Positions 34,110-43,240 of a stretch of DNA of 64,000 nt are shown one piece after another. A model generated the notes under the pieces. The model was not told the origin of the DNA. It made no database searches and was given only the letters and a program-made list of their open reading frames with translations. The position numbers and the translations under genes were made by a program. The stretch's first letter is position 1; every line of letters begins with the position of its first letter. The DNA is from Actinomadura atramentaria DSM 43919 (GTDB lineage: Bacteria; Actinomycetota; Actinomycetes; Streptosporangiales; Streptosporangiaceae). The DNA is taken from contig NZ_KB907210.1 in assembly GCF_000381885.1 (NCBI RefSeq), positions 444,104-508,103 on the forward strand. The letters are read 5' to 3'.

Positions 34110-35224
34110 CCGCGCTCCCAGAAACTCGGGCCGATCGGTTCGGGGAAGTCGGCGGTGGCCACGAGGTAGCCGTCCTCGACGCTCAGCGGGAGCTGCGGCA
34201 GCGAGCGCGCGGCCGGGCCGAACACGACCTTCGCCCCGTCGGTGGCGTCGAACGTCGACTGGTGGCACGGGCACAGGATGTGGTGCGTGGTCTGCTCGTA
34301 CAGGGCCGCGGGGCAGCCGACGTGCGTGCAGATCTTGGAGTACGCGACGATCCCGTTGACGTGCCAGTTCTCACGTCCGGCGACGGGCTTGAACTCGTCG
34401 ACCGGGACGTTGATCAGGATGGTGACGGCCTTGGCGGTCTGCGTCAGCACCTGCTCCTCGGGCAGGTGCTCCTCCAGGCCCTCGGGCAGGACGGTGATCA
34501 TCCCGCCGGGGCTGGAGAAGTCGCTGACCTTCAGCGGCTGCCCGGTGCCGTCCACCACGAGGCGGACGCCCTTCTTGCCCTGGGCCCTGGCGCGCTTGAC
34601 CGCGTCCGCCCAGTAGGTGTGGCGCAGCCGCTTCTCCGGCAGCGGGCCGAGGTCGCGCAGCAGGAACAGCGGCGCGATGCCGAGCGGCGCGGCGGCCAGC
34701 AGCAGGGTGCGGCGCAGCAGCGGGCGCTTGGTGATCCCGCTGTCGTCGGCGCCCTCCAGGAACGCCTCGGTGAACGAGGCGCGCGTGTCGGCGTCCGCGC
34801 CGAGCGCGTGCCGCTCCTGGACGATCGGCTTGCTGGTCATGAGGCGGCGCACCCAGATGGTGACGCCGATCGCCATGGCCAGGAACGCCAGCGCCATCAG
34901 CCCGCCGAACCACAGGTTCGACTCGCGGGTGCGGTCCACGCCGTGCATGCCGCCGTGGCGGCCGCTCCAGCCGATGAAGTAGACGAGGAACCCCACGCTG
35001 GCGGCGAACGCCAGCAGGAAGAACGTCGCGACGATGCGCTCGGCGCGCTTGGCCGCCCGCTCGTCGATCTCCTCGCCGATGCCCGCCGGGGCGGAGATGT
35101 CGTCCTGCGCGAGGAGCGTCGTGTCCTGCGCCGGCGACGGGGTGCGTCCGGACCGGAGCGGGACGCTGTCCTCCGGGACGGGCTTGGGCTCCGGCGCGTC
35201 CGGAGTCTCGTTGTTCTCGCTCAT
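34106..35224 (-). CDS. qcrA: Rieske iron-sulfur subunit QcrA
   Basis: 372-residue Rieske protein of the bcc complex. Three N-terminal membrane helices (about 62-85, 105-125 and 168-190) replace the single anchor of other bacteria. The [2Fe-2S] ligands are in CTHVGCPAAL and CPCHQSTFD near residues 300-330. The start ATG overlaps the qcrC stop. It extends the operon ctaE-qcrC-qcrA-qcrB with four-base overlaps on both sides, indicating tight stoichiometric coupling. Confidence 0.96.
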   Translation of the reverse strand: MSENNETPDAPEPKPVPEDSVPLRSGRTPSPAQDTTLLAQDDISAPAGIGEEIDERAAKRAERIVATFFLLAFAASVGFLVYFIGWSGRHGGMHGVDRTRESNLWFGGLMALAFLAMAIGVTIWVRRLMTSKPIVQERHALGADADTRASFTEAFLEGADDSGITKRPLLRRTLLLAAAPLGIAPLFLLRDLGPLPEKRLRHTYWADAVKRARAQGKKGVRLVVDGTGQPLKVSDFSSPGGMITVLPEGLEEHLPEEQVLTQTAKAVTILINVPVDEFKPVAGRENWHVNGIVAYSKICTHVGCPAALYEQTTHHILCPCHQSTFDATDGAKVVFGPAARSLPQLPLSVEDGYLVATADFPEPIGPSFWERG

Positions 35225-36132
35225 GACTTCTTCAGCTTCTTCGGCTTCTTCGCGGTGATCCACGCGGCGGCCAGGACGAGGAGGCCGAGGCCGACCAGCC
35301 AGCCGGCGAGGCCCTCGGAGACCGGGCCGATGCGGCCGAGGCCGTTGCCGCCCGGGTTGGGCTCCTCGCGGGTCTGGACGAGGTAGGAGATGATCGCCTG
35401 CTTGTCCTGCGGCGTGAGCGTGGTGTCGTTGAACACCGGCATCGCCTGCGGGCCCGTCAGCATCGCCTCGTAGATCTGCGTGGGCGTGACGTCCTTGGTG
35501 GCCAGCGGCGGGGCGTACTTGCCACCGGTCAGCGCGCCGCCCTGGCCGGTGAAGTTGTGGCACTGGGCGCAGTTGGTGCGGAACAGCTTGCCGCCGAGCG
35601 CGACGTCGCCCTTGGTCGGGTCGACGGCCGACGCGGCCGGGACCGACGGGCCGCCGCCGAGCTGGGCGATGTACTCGCGCAGGTCGGCGAGGTTCTTCTC
35701 GGCCTGGGCCTTCTGCGCCTCAGCGGCCTTGCGCTTGGCCTCGTCCTCGTAGTCGGTCCGGATCGTGGTGTCGAAGGCCGCGATCGGCCGCTTGCGCGGG
35801 ACCTGGGCGCCCGGGTTCATGGCGGGCATGCGGCCCGTCGCGACCTGGAAGTCGACGGCCGCGGCGCCCACGCCGAGCAGGCTCGGCGCGATCGGGTGGC
35901 CCTTGGCGTCCTTGGTGCCCTCGGCGTTCAGGCCGTGGCAGCTCGCGCAGTTCTTCTCGAAGAGCTGCTGGCCGTTCTTGAGGTCCGCGGCCGCCTGGGT
36001 CGCGTTCGCCGCCTCGGCGCGGTCGGTCCGGGGCGAGAAACCGGCGTAGATGACGCCGATCGCCGCCAGGGCCGCCAGCACGACGGCGTAGCCCGCCCAC
36101 GGGCGCCGTCGCCATGCGGTGAACCTTTTCAC
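35221..36132 (-). CDS. qcrC: Di-heme cytochrome c subunit QcrC
   Basis: 303-residue membrane-anchored cytochrome with an N-terminal anchor (about 10-32), two CxxCH heme sites (CASCH near 62-66 and CAQCH near 187-191) and a C-terminal helix (about 273-295). The two heme domains let it pass electrons directly to CtaC without a soluble cytochrome c, as in mycobacterial supercomplexes. GTG at 36132 with GGGGA upstream is the chosen start. It follows ctaE by 31 bases. Confidence 0.95.
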   Translation of the reverse strand: MKRFTAWRRRPWAGYAVVLAALAAIGVIYAGFSPRTDRAEAANATQAAADLKNGQQLFEKNCASCHGLNAEGTKDAKGHPIAPSLLGVGAAAVDFQVATGRMPAMNPGAQVPRKRPIAAFDTTIRTDYEDEAKRKAAEAQKAQAEKNLADLREYIAQLGGGPSVPAASAVDPTKGDVALGGKLFRTNCAQCHNFTGQGGALTGGKYAPPLATKDVTPTQIYEAMLTGPQAMPVFNDTTLTPQDKQAIISYLVQTREEPNPGGNGLGRIGPVSEGLAGWLVGLGLLVLAAAWITAKKPKKLKKS

Positions 36133-36163
36133 GGAAATCCCCGTTCGGGTATGTCGTCGTTGG

Positions 36164-36826
36164 TCAGTGGAGGTCGAGCAGGTAGATGACTGCGAACAGG
36201 CCGATCCAGACCACGTCCACGAAGTGCCAGTAGTACGAGACCACCACGGCACTGGTCGCCTGCTCGTGCGTCCATCGCTTGGCGGCGTAGGTGCGTCCCA
36301 GCACGAAGAGGAACGCGATGAGCCCGCCGGTCACGTGGAGGCCGTGGAACCCGGTCGCCAGGTAGAAGACCGAGCCGTAGGCCGAGGACGAGAGCGTCAG
36401 GCCGTCATGGGTGACGAGCGTGTAGTACTCGTACGCCTGCCCGGCGATGAAGTACGCGCCCATGAGGAACGAGAGCACGTACCACTCGCGCAGGCCCCAC
36501 CGCCGGAAGTTCAGCAGGCCGCCGTCGCGCCCCACCTTGCCGTTCTCCGCCTTGAAGACGCCCATCTGGCACGTCACCGAGGACAGGACCAGCACGGTGG
36601 TGTTCACCGCGGACAGCGCCAGGTTGAGATCGGCCCCCGGCCATGAGTGCGAGCCTTGCTGACCGATCGTCACTGAGCGGATCGTGAAGTAAATCGCGAA
36701 CAGAGCCGCGAAGAACATCAGCTCGGACGACAGCCAGACGATCGTCCCCACGCTGACCAAGATGGGACGATTCTCCCGAGCGTGAGGTGTTGTCTCTATC
36801 GCGGATGCTGTTGCCACGGGCAGCAT
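36164..36826 (-). CDS. ctaE: Cytochrome c oxidase subunit III CtaE
   Basis: Heme-copper oxidase subunit III, about 220 residues with five membrane segments. Typical stretches are [37 protein letters not shown] and [16 protein letters not shown] with [23 protein letters not shown] at the end. The ATG at 36826 lies inside a TAATAAT sequence that itself could be a -10 box; a GTG at 36817 would then be a leaderless start. First gene of the ctaE-qcrCAB operon, separate from ctaCDF by 14 kb. Confidence 0.94.
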   Translation of the reverse strand: MLPVATASAIETTPHARENRPILVSVGTIVWLSSELMFFAALFAIYFTIRSVTIGQQGSHSWPGADLNLALSAVNTTVLVLSSVTCQMGVFKAENGKVGRDGGLLNFRRWGLREWYVLSFLMGAYFIAGQAYEYYTLVTHDGLTLSSSAYGSVFYLATGFHGLHVTGGLIAFLFVLGRTYAAKRWTHEQATSAVVVSYYWHFVDVVWIGLFAVIYLLDLH

Positions 36827-37104
36827 TATTACGTCACCCGGTCGGCGACCCGCGCATGACCCCCCTCCAGCGGCCTTCGCGCGTGTCCGGTCCGGACCTC
36901 GGCGCACGCGGGATCGGCGGCGCACCAGGGGTTCCCGGCGGCGGGCGCGGCGCGTGCCGTCCAGAGGGCACGATTCGGACACGGTGCGGCGCGCGGGGCG
37001 GCGGGGCGCGCGGTGGACCGGCCGATTCGCCACGTATACCCGGTTTGTCGGTGATCGAATCCGGATCTCGTGCGGACGACGCCCCCTCCGGTACCCTGCT
37101 GCGC

Positions 37105-37527
37105 ATGAGCACCGCCCCGGAGAGCCCGATGAAGGTCCTCGTCTACAGCGACGACGCGAACACCCGCGCGCAGATCCGGCTCGCGCTCGGCCGCCGCCCC
37201 GCGGCCGACCTCCCGGCCGTCGAGTACGTCGAGGTCGCGACGCAGCCCGCGGTGGTGGCCCGGCTCGACCAGGGCGACATCGACGTCGCGATCGTGGACG
37301 CCGAGGCGCAGCCCGCGGGCGGGCTCGGCGTGTGCCGCCAGGCCAAGGACGAGGTGTACGACTGCCCGCCCGTGCTGGCCGTCATCGCCCGCCGCGACGA
37401 CGGCTGGCTGGCGACCTGGTCCCGCGCGGACGCCGTCGTCGCCCTGCCGCTCGACCCGATGGCCGTGGCGCGGGCGACCGCCGACCTCATGCGGCGGCGC
37501 GCCGCGAGCCGGCTGCCGGTCCTGTAA
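37105..37527 (+). CDS. Degenerate receiver-domain protein
   Basis: 140-residue stand-alone receiver-like protein. The acidic pair Asp16-Asp17 ([10 protein letters not shown]) and a candidate phospho-acceptor Asp65 ([10 protein letters not shown]) are kept. The conserved Thr/Ser is Ala95 (LAVIARR), and the Lys before Pro is replaced (ALPLDP), so normal phosphorylation switching is doubtful. A TACCCT box ends 7 bases before the ATG, indicating a leaderless transcript. It lies divergent from ctaE and upstream of trpD, a place conserved in other actinomycetes as far as I recall. Role unknown. Confidence 0.8.
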   Translation: MSTAPESPMKVLVYSDDANTRAQIRLALGRRPAADLPAVEYVEVATQPAVVARLDQGDIDVAIVDAEAQPAGGLGVCRQAKDEVYDCPPVLAVIARRDDGWLATWSRADAVVALPLDPMAVARATADLMRRRAASRLPVL

Positions 37528-37539
37528 CACCACCGCCGC

Positions 37540-37566
37540 ACCGGGGGCCGCGGGCGGGCCCCCGGT
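37540..37566 (+). terminator. Hairpin between the receiver gene and trpD
   Basis: A 10-bp perfect stem (ACCGGGGGCC with GGCCCCCGGT, loop of 7) lies 12 bases after the receiver-protein stop and 48 bases before trpD. It can terminate the first gene; it has no T tract. Confidence 0.6.
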
Positions 37567-37614
37567 CGGCGCGCGCCCGCGCCGGAACGGCCGCTCGCCC
37601 TGGGAGTAGACGAC

Positions 37615-38664
37615 ATGGATGCCCGTACGACCTGGCCCGCCCTGCTCAACGCCCTGATCGACGGCGACGCGCTGTCGGCCGAGGAGACGTCCTGGGCGAT
37701 GCGCCAGATCATGTCCGGCGACGCCACCGACGCGCAGATCGGCGGGTTCGCGGTCGCGATGCGGGCCAAGGGCGAGACCGTCGCGGAGGTGTCCGGGCTC
37801 GCCGAGGGGATGCTCGCGCACGCGACGCCGATCTCCGTCCCCGGGCCGATCGCGGACCTCGTCGGCACCGGCGGCGACCAGGCGCACACCGTGAACATCT
37901 CCACGATGGCGGCGGTCGTCGCGGCGGCGTCCGGGGTGCGGGTCGTCAAGCACGGCAACCGGGCGGCGTCGTCGTCGTGCGGCGCGGCGGACCTGCTGGA
38001 GGAGCTGGGCGTCCCGCTCGACCTGACCCCGGAGGCGTGCGCGCGCTGCGCGGAGGAGGTCGGGATCACCTTCTGCTTCGCGCCGCTGTACCACCCCGCG
38101 TTCCGGTACACCGCGCGGCCGCGCAAGGAGCTGGGGACGCCGACCGTCTTCAACTTCCTCGGGCCGCTGACGAACCCGGCGCGGCCGTCCGCGCAGGCCG
38201 TGGGCGTGTTCCACCCGCGCATGGCGGGGATCGTGGCGGGCGTGTTCGCCGAGCGGGGCAACAGCTCGCTGGTGTTCCGCGGCGACGACGGGCTGGACGA
38301 GCTGACGACGACGGGCACGTCCACGGTGTGGGTCGTGCGGGACGGCACGTCCACCGAGACCGTGTTCGACCCGGCGGACCTCGGGATCGCCCCGGCCCGC
38401 CCGGAGGACCTGCGCGGCGCGGACGCGGCGTTCAACGCGCGGGTGGCCCGCGAGGTGTTCGGCGGCCGCACCGGTCCCGTCCGCGACATGGTGCTGCTCA
38501 ACGCGGCGGCGGTGATGGTGGCGTTCGAGGGCGCTCCCCCGGCGGCGGGGCTGACGGCGGCGCTGGCGGACGCCTACGGGCGCGCGGCGGCGTCGGTGGA
38601 CTCGGGCGCGGTGACGGCGCTGCTGGACCGCTGGGTGGACACGGCGCGCGCGCTGAACGGCTGA
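37615..38664 (+). CDS. trpD: Anthranilate phosphoribosyltransferase TrpD
   Basis: Second step of tryptophan synthesis, transferring phosphoribosyl from PRPP to anthranilate. The 349-residue protein has [20 protein letters not shown] (PRPP loop), [21 protein letters not shown] (anthranilate/PRPP binding), and [35 protein letters not shown]. It is separated from other trp genes, as in actinomycetes. SD GGGAG precedes ATG 37615 by 9 bases. Confidence 0.96.
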   Translation: MDARTTWPALLNALIDGDALSAEETSWAMRQIMSGDATDAQIGGFAVAMRAKGETVAEVSGLAEGMLAHATPISVPGPIADLVGTGGDQAHTVNISTMAAVVAAASGVRVVKHGNRAASSSCGAADLLEELGVPLDLTPEACARCAEEVGITFCFAPLYHPAFRYTARPRKELGTPTVFNFLGPLTNPARPSAQAVGVFHPRMAGIVAGVFAERGNSSLVFRGDDGLDELTTTGTSTVWVVRDGTSTETVFDPADLGIAPARPEDLRGADAAFNARVAREVFGGRTGPVRDMVLLNAAAVMVAFEGAPPAAGLTAALADAYGRAAASVDSGAVTALLDRWVDTARALNG

Positions 38665-38704
38665 CCGGCCGGGCCGGTCACACGGGCCGGTCGGCCGGGC
38701 GGGG

Positions 38705-38986
38705 TCACTCGGGCAGGCCGAGCGAGAACGCCGCCTCCAGGTCGTGCTGCGAGTACGTCCGGAAGGCGATGTGCGTCTCGGTGTCGCGGACGCCGGGGAC
38801 CTTGTTGAGGCGGCCGGGGATCACGTCGTTGAGGTCGTCGTGGCGGCGGACCCGCACGACGGCGACCAGGTCGTGCTCGCCGGTGACGGAGTAGACCTCG
38901 CTGACGCCCTCCAGCGCCGCGATCGTCTCCGCGACCTCGTGGATGCGCGCGACCTCGGCCTTGACGAACACCAGAGCGGTGACCAC
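38705..38986 (-). CDS. Lrp/AsnC ligand-binding (RAM) domain protein
   Basis: A 93-residue RAM domain without helix-turn-helix. It begins with GTG at 38986 behind SD GGGAGG and contains FVKAEVARIHEVAETIAALEGV, VYSVTGEHDLVAVVRVRRHDDLNDVI and VPGVRDTETHIAFRTY, the core of AsnC_trans_reg. Such stand-alone RAM proteins bind amino acids and may modulate full-length Lrp proteins. It converges on trpD, whose amino acid product makes a regulatory link conceivable. Confidence 0.88.
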   Translation of the reverse strand: MVTALVFVKAEVARIHEVAETIAALEGVSEVYSVTGEHDLVAVVRVRRHDDLNDVIPGRLNKVPGVRDTETHIAFRTYSQHDLEAAFSLGLPE

Positions 38987-39030
38987 TGCGTCCCTCCCAG
39001 TTTGCGTACCGTACGACTCTATCGACCGGT

Positions 39031-39774
39031 TCAGCGGGCCAGCGCGATCGGGCGGCGCGCGGGCCCGGCCCGGCGGGCGAGCAGCGCGAACACCACGCCC
39101 GCGACGAACCCGCAGATGTGCGCGACGTAGGCGACGTTGCTCTCGGCGTCGCCCAGCGACAGCCACTGCAGCGCGAACCACGACCCGAGCAGCACCCACA
39201 CCGGCAGCCGCACGACGAGCGGCGGCACCATGCTGATGATCCGGCCGCGCGGGTTCAGCACGAGGTACGCGCCGAACACCCCGGCGATGGCCCCGGACGC
39301 GCCGATCAGCGGCACGCCCGAGCCCGGATCGGCGAGCGCGAACCCGTAGACGGCGACGAGCCCGAAGAACAGGTAGCTGAGCAGGTAGCGCAGCCTGCCG
39401 AGGCGGTCCTCGACGCCCATCCCGATGACGAACAGCGCGACGAGGTTGCCGAGCAGGTGCAGCGCCCCCGCGTGCAGGAACATCGACGTGAACGCCGACA
39501 CCCACGGGCGCTTGTGGAACGTCTGCTCGCCGCACCGGTTGACGAGGTCGGCGGGCGCGGGCTGCTGGCGGCCGGTGGTCAGCTCGTGCGGGATCGCGCC
39601 GTACCGGTAGGTGAACGAGCTGGCCTTGCACTCGCGGACGGCGTCGTTCTCCCGCAGGGACGCGACGTTCGACATCGGCGTGAACAGGTACACCACGACG
39701 TTGACCGCGACCAGCAGGTACGTCACCCACGGCACGCGGCGGGCGGGCTGGCTGTCGTACAGCGGCAGCGCCAT
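39031..39774 (-). CDS. Rhomboid family intramembrane serine protease
   Basis: 247-residue membrane protease with six hydrophobic segments. The catalytic Ser is in LIGASGAIAGVFGAYL (GASG motif, near residue 158) and the catalytic His in VAHICGFVAG near residue 218. The HxxxN-type segment SMFLHAGALHLLGNLVALF is also present. A loop with Cys residues follows TM1. Substrate unknown. It lies between an AsnC-like gene and the DnaQ-UvrC gene on the same strand. Confidence 0.92.
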   Translation of the reverse strand: MALPLYDSQPARRVPWVTYLLVAVNVVVYLFTPMSNVASLRENDAVRECKASSFTYRYGAIPHELTTGRQQPAPADLVNRCGEQTFHKRPWVSAFTSMFLHAGALHLLGNLVALFVIGMGVEDRLGRLRYLLSYLFFGLVAVYGFALADPGSGVPLIGASGAIAGVFGAYLVLNPRGRIISMVPPLVVRLPVWVLLGSWFALQWLSLGDAESNVAYVAHICGFVAGVVFALLARRAGPARRPIALAR

Positions 39775-39817
39775 GCGGGACGTCCTCCCCGATCTACGGA
39801 TCTAACGGATTTATCCG

Positions 39818-41623
39818 TCACCTTAGTGGGCGGTGGGACACCGGCGCGGACGGCTCGACCGGCGCGTGCGCGCGCTCGTAGGCGCGTTCCAGCCGCTCGC
39901 GCGCGCCCTCCGCGCCGTGGACGGGGCACGTCCACACGCCGTCCAGTTCGACCAGGAACGTCCCGGGGCCGTCCAGCCAGCGCAGGACGCACTCCATCTC
40001 CTCCGCGCCCGCACCGCCCGACTCCGCCCCGGCGGGGATGCCGTCCGGGCCGCCGCCCAGCTCGGGCAGGACCGTCTCGGCCGTGGCGATGAGCGCGTCC
40101 ACGTACGGGCGGGGCGCGGCTCCGCGCGGGACCGTTCCGGCGGCGGCGAGCCGCCCGTGCCGGACCACCGACACCTCCCAGCCGCCGCCGGGCGCGGGCC
40201 GCGCCGCGACGAGCTGCGCGCAGCCCGCCAGCGCGGTGAGCCGCTGCGCCCGCGCCGCCGCCCGCACGAACGCCGCCAGCCGGTCGCGCTGCGCGGCGGC
40301 CTCCTCGTAGCGCAGCTCGGCGGCGAGCCGCCCGATGCGGGCGGTCGCGGCGGCGACGACGGGCCGCACGTCGCCCGCCATGACCGTCCGCGCCGCCGCC
40401 GCGTGGACCGCGTACGCGCCTGCATCCTCGCCGCCGGTGCAGGGCGCGCCGCAGCGGCCGAGGTCGCCCAGCGCGCACGTCCGCGCCTTGCCGCGCGCCA
40501 CCAGTGACAGCGTGAGCCGCTGCGTACACTGCCGCAGCGGGACGGCCTCGTGCAGCGCGGCCTGCGCCTCCTCGGCCTGCCGCCGCGAGCCGAGCGGCCC
40601 GAGGTAGGCCGCGCCGTCCGCCCGTCGCTCCCGGACGATCGACAGCCGCGGGAACGGCTCGTCGGTCAGCTTCAGCCACACCGCCCGCTCGGGGTGCTTG
40701 GACCGCCGGTTGTAGCGCGGCTTGTGCGCGGCGATCAGCCGCAGCTCGCGGACCTCCGCCTCCAGCGCCGTCGCGCACACGATCGGCCGGACGCGCTCGG
40801 CGAGCCCGACCATCTCGCGGGCGCGCCACCGCGTCTCCGCCCCGGTGAAGTAGCTGCGGACGCGGCTGCGCAGGTCGCCGCTCTTGCCGACGTACAGCAC
40901 CTCGCCGCGCGCGTCCTCGAACAGGTACACGCCGGGCGCGCTCGGCACGTCGTCGGCGAGGTGGCGCTTGCCGCGCTGCTCGGGCGTGGGGGCGCGGGCG
41001 AAGCCGCGCAGCTCCTCCAGCGAGGTGACGCCGAACGAGCCGATCCGCTCCAGCAGGCCGTGCAGGACCTCGACGGTGGCGCGGGCGTCGTCCAGGGCGC
41101 GGTGGTTCGGGGTCGTCGCGGCGCGGAAGTGCCGGGCGAGCGTCCCGAGCTTGCAGTTGGGGACCTCGTCGCGGCTGAGGACGCGGCGCGCGAGGCTGAC
41201 GGTGTCGACGACCGGGAAGCCCGGCCACGGCCGGTCCTGCGCGGCGCACGCGGCCTTGAGGAACCCCACGTCGAACGGGGCGTTGTGCGCGACGAGCACG
41301 CAGCCGCGCGCGAACTCCAGGAAGGCGGGCAGCACCTCGGCGAACTTCGGCGCGGCGTACACCATCTGCTGGGTGATGCCGGTGAGCGCGGTGATGAACG
41401 GCGGGATCGGGGCGCCGGGGTCCACGAGCGTCCCGAACTCGCCCAGCTCGACGCCGCCGCGCACCTTCACCGCGCCGATCTCGGTGATCGCCGAGTCGCG
41501 GGCCGAGCCGCCGGTGGTCTCCAGGTCCACCACGACGAAGGTGACGTCGGCGAGGGGGGTGCCGAGGTCGTCCAGGGTTCCCTGGACGGCCTGCGGCGCG
41601 TGCGGGGCGGCGTTCGCGGGCAT
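39818..41623 (-). CDS. DnaQ 3'-5' exonuclease fused to UvrC-type GIY-YIG nuclease
   Basis: 601-residue fusion. Residues about 28-195 form a DEDDh exonuclease (VVVDLETTGG, HNAPFDVGFLKAACA, HRALDDARATVEVL). Residues about 245-330 form a GIY-YIG domain (APGVYLFEDARGEVLYVGKSGDLRSRVRSYF). A UvrC-like Cys-rich stretch (CTQRLTLSLVARGKARTCALGDLGRCGAPC) and UvrBC-type helical region follow. The C-terminal RNase H and HhH domains of UvrC are missing. This matches the mycobacterial Rv2191 type and Cho-like nucleases and suggests an alternative incision activity. TACCGT ends 7 bases before the ATG: leaderless. Confidence 0.93.
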   Translation of the reverse strand: MPANAAPHAPQAVQGTLDDLGTPLADVTFVVVDLETTGGSARDSAITEIGAVKVRGGVELGEFGTLVDPGAPIPPFITALTGITQQMVYAAPKFAEVLPAFLEFARGCVLVAHNAPFDVGFLKAACAAQDRPWPGFPVVDTVSLARRVLSRDEVPNCKLGTLARHFRAATTPNHRALDDARATVEVLHGLLERIGSFGVTSLEELRGFARAPTPEQRGKRHLADDVPSAPGVYLFEDARGEVLYVGKSGDLRSRVRSYFTGAETRWRAREMVGLAERVRPIVCATALEAEVRELRLIAAHKPRYNRRSKHPERAVWLKLTDEPFPRLSIVRERRADGAAYLGPLGSRRQAEEAQAALHEAVPLRQCTQRLTLSLVARGKARTCALGDLGRCGAPCTGGEDAGAYAVHAAAARTVMAGDVRPVVAAATARIGRLAAELRYEEAAAQRDRLAAFVRAAARAQRLTALAGCAQLVAARPAPGGGWEVSVVRHGRLAAAGTVPRGAAPRPYVDALIATAETVLPELGGGPDGIPAGAESGGAGAEEMECVLRWLDGPGTFLVELDGVWTCPVHGAEGARERLERAYERAHAPVEPSAPVSHRPLR

Positions 41624-41816
41624 GACCGGGACGGTAGAGGACACCACCGACAGACCGCCCGGCTCCGGCACGACGGGGCCGATCCGACGCGCGAAGGGCC
41701 GCCGGGGGCCTTCCGGCGCGGAATCGGGGGCCGGGCGTGTCGGCGCTAGGGTGTTCACTTCCCGGTTAGCGCGCGCCGCCGCAGGGAAGTGCGGCGGGTC
41801 CGAGAGGAGCGGGATC

Positions 41817-43142
41817 ATCGACAGCGGTCCGGACGAGGCGGAACGGCTGGACCGTCCGCTGCCCGACGCCGTCCGCCAGCGCGTCGTCGCGGCCGCCGCC
41901 GAGGTCATCGGCGCGCTCCCGCTCGACGCCGTCCCGGCCCGGCTCCGCCCGTTCGCCCGGTTCGAGCGGCGCAAGCGCCGCAAGCTCGGCGCGGCCAGCA
42001 TCGCGGCCGTGCTGGAGGGCGACGCCGCGTTCCGCGAGCGCGTCGCGGCCGGGCTGCGCGACGCGCAGCCCGAGCTGGTCGCGGCCGTCGCCGCCGGGGA
42101 GCGGCCGCCCGCCGCCGACCCGGTGCAGGTCGCGGCGCTGGCCTACCTGCTGCGGCCGCGGAGCTGGACGGAGGCGGTGGAGGCGGCCCGCTCCGAGCTC
42201 ACCGCGTCCGCGAGCGCGTCGCAGGAGGAGGCCGCCGCGCGGGAGATCGGCCAGCTCAAGCGGGACCTCGCCGACGCGCGCGCCGACCACGCCGCCGACA
42301 CCGACCGGCTCCGCGCCGACCTGCGCGCCCTCAAGGCCGAGAACGCCGAGCTGCGCCGCAAGCTGCACGAGGCGCGGACCCGCGCGCGGACCGAGCGGGA
42401 GCGGGCGGACGCGCTCGCCGCCGAGGCCGCCGAGGAGCTGTCCGCCGCGCGCGATTCCACGGCCGCCGCGGGCAAGGAGCTGCGCCGGATGCGGACGCGC
42501 ACCGAGCGCGCGGAGGCCGCCGCCGAGGCCGCCCGCCGGGCCGCCCGCGAGGGCCGCAACGTGGACGACGTCCGGCTCCGCGTGCTGCTGGACGCGCTCG
42601 TGGACGCCGCGCAGGGGCTGCGCCGCGAGCTCGCGCTGCCGTCGATGATCGAGCGGCCCGCCGACGCCGTCCGGGGCGTCGACCCCGGTCCCCCGACGCC
42701 GCGCTCGCTGCCCGGCCGCGCCCTCGCCGACGACGACCCGCAGCTCCTGGACCGGCTGCTCGCGCTCCCCCGGGTCCACCTCGTCGTGGACGGCTACAAC
42801 GTCACCAAGACCGGCTATGGCGGCCTCCCGCTGGCCGACCAGCGCGCCCGGCTCGTCACCGGGCTCGGCGGGCTCGCCGCGCAGACCCGCGCGGAGGTCA
42901 CCTGCGTGTTCGACGGGGCCGAGCTGGACGCGCCCGTCGCGCTGTCCGCGCCGCGCGGCGTGCGGGTGAAGTTCAGCCCGCCCGGCGTCACCGCGGACGA
43001 GCTGATCGGCGAGCTGGTCCGCGCCGAGCCGCCCGGCCGCGCGGTCGTGGTCGTCTCGACCGACCGCGAGGTCGCCGACGCGGCCCGCCGCGCGGGCGCG
43101 CGCCCCGCGCCGTCGCGGCTCCTCCTGCGCAGACTGGGCTAG
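41817..43142 (+). CDS. NYN-domain (YacP-like) protein with coiled coil, apparent AUC start
   Basis: About 441 residues. The N-terminal third (PLPDAVRQRVVAAAAEVIG...) is followed by a heptad-rich coiled coil (about 135-245) and a C-terminal NYN/PIN-like nuclease domain (about 310-441) beginning VHLVVDGYNVTKTGYG and containing TCVFDGAE and VVVSTDREVADAARRAGA. It is probably an RNA-processing nuclease. No ATG, GTG or TTG lies in frame near the expected start except GTG 41751, which overlaps a TAGGGT -10 box (41747-41752). ATC at 41817, 7 bases after the SD AGGAG, is the best-placed initiation codon. Confidence 0.8.
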   Translation: MDSGPDEAERLDRPLPDAVRQRVVAAAAEVIGALPLDAVPARLRPFARFERRKRRKLGAASIAAVLEGDAAFRERVAAGLRDAQPELVAAVAAGERPPAADPVQVAALAYLLRPRSWTEAVEAARSELTASASASQEEAAAREIGQLKRDLADARADHAADTDRLRADLRALKAENAELRRKLHEARTRARTERERADALAAEAAEELSAARDSTAAAGKELRRMRTRTERAEAAAEAARRAAREGRNVDDVRLRVLLDALVDAAQGLRRELALPSMIERPADAVRGVDPGPPTPRSLPGRALADDDPQLLDRLLALPRVHLVVDGYNVTKTGYGGLPLADQRARLVTGLGGLAAQTRAEVTCVFDGAELDAPVALSAPRGVRVKFSPPGVTADELIGELVRAEPPGRAVVVVSTDREVADAARRAGARPAPSRLLLRRLG

Positions 43143-43192
43143 CCGATCAACCGGGCAACTCCTGCTATTTCCTGCGATTAGTGCAGTTTTAG

Positions 43193-43221
43193 TTGTGGGG
43201 CTCCTGGGGTCTCGCTAGGGT
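43193..43221 (+). promoter_or_regulatory. Promoter of the NlpC/P60 gene
   Basis: TTGTGG (43193-43198) and TAGGGT (43216-43221) are spaced by 17 bases. Transcription would start near 43228, giving a short leader that contains GAGAGGGG at 43243-43250. Confidence 0.6.
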
Positions 43222-43240
43222 CGGCCGCTGACGTCGTGCA

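Noticed and set aside
31122..34169. Plus-strand open frame of about 1000 codons opposite the glycosyltransferase and qcrB
   Set aside because: Low-complexity Arg/Asp/Val composition and antisense to catalytic motifs on the other strand.
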